Shown here in pieces: positions 44,409 through 44,474 of a DNA stretch of 44,474 bases. The first letter of the stretch is position 1. Each line of letters starts with the position of its first letter. Position numbers and translations under genes: made by a program. This DNA is from Candidatus Altimarinota bacterium (GTDB lineage: Bacteria > Patescibacteriota > Gracilibacteria > BD1-5 > UBA2023): NCBI GenBank assembly GCA_028689065.1, contig JAQTWX010000008.1:1-44474 (forward strand), written 5' to 3'. The notes beneath the pieces were generated by a model that had not been told where the DNA came from, did not search any database, and saw nothing but the letters and a program-made list of their open reading frames with translations.

Positions 44409-44474
44409 TAAGGAGATAGTCCATCCGCACGTTCTCGTACGGATACCTTGTTACGACTTTAGCCCAGTTAGTGA
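44409..44474 (-). rRNA. 16S ribosomal RNA, 3' end only
   Basis: The minus strand reads AAAGTCGTAACAAGGTATCC, then the helix 45 stem (CCGTACG, AGAA loop, CGTGCGG) and ends GGACTATCTCCTTA. This is the 3' end of 16S rRNA, including the dimethyl-A loop position and the anti-Shine-Dalgarno tail. The tail is one base longer in difference than usual: ATCTCC where most bacteria have ACCTCC. The rest of the gene lies beyond the window. No 23S gene follows within the next 500 bases, so the two are not closely linked here. Confidence 0.92.

Overview
The window reads as part of a genome from the candidate phyla radiation, most likely Absconditabacteria (SR1) or Gracilibacteria, because UGA is used as a glycine codon (genetic code 25). 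Read with the standard code, most genes break into pieces at in-frame TGA. Read as Gly they close into full-length proteins, and several of these UGAs fall exactly on invariant glycines: HflX, the switch region of IF-2, the CPCALGLATP motif of the copper ATPase, and the P-loop of a conjugation-type ATPase. All coordinates below assume UGA = Gly, with only TAA and TAG as stops. Genes almost never have a Shine-Dalgarno sequence, and leaders are A/T-rich.

Region 1 (1 to about 13,740) looks like an integrated plasmid-like or conjugative element. It is AT-rich and very dense in UGA-Gly. Minus-strand genes are a partial DUF262 protein, a 1083-residue protein with a C-terminal TOPRIM nuclease-like domain (possible defence pair), a secreted 638-residue protein with a zinc-finger membrane protein, and an archaeo-eukaryotic primase. 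Four iteron-like repeats precede the primase start. Plus-strand genes are a small protein, a VirB4/VirD4/FtsK-like ATPase and a wHTH plus nuclease-fold replication-relaxation-type protein. A very long hairpin (12805-12907) and a hypothetical gene follow. The element abuts a comM gene that has lost its 5' part.

Region 2 (13,740-24,700) is chromosomal: truncated comM, a sigma-region-4/HARE-HTH regulator, hisS, a small ribbon-helix-helix-like protein with a decayed second copy, a lipoprotein, a type IV prepilin-leader protein carrying BspA-type leucine-rich repeats, hflX and infB.

Region 3 (24,700-31,150) holds a second prepilin-leader protein with a LamG lectin domain and a copper regulon: csoR, an HMA-TauE/SafE-cupredoxin fusion, a SHOCT protein and copA. 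Two matching CsoR-type operators lie before csoR and before copA.

Region 4 (31,150-38,640) has a membrane protein and oligopeptide-binding-type lipoprotein-like protein pair, secG, a phage-holin-IV-like membrane protein, then four tandem type IV secretion pilin-like genes, a membrane-anchored HExxH protease and a free-standing RNase J C-terminal domain.

Region 5 (38,640-44,474) has a DedA membrane protein, a small membrane-anchored protein, atpC and atpD separated by an unknown helical gene, a reduced RNase II/R-family exonuclease, a terminator-ended RNA-like segment containing a 32-nt piece of 16S rRNA sequence, and the 3' end of a 16S rRNA gene running off the window on the minus strand. 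No tRNA gene or CRISPR array was recognised.
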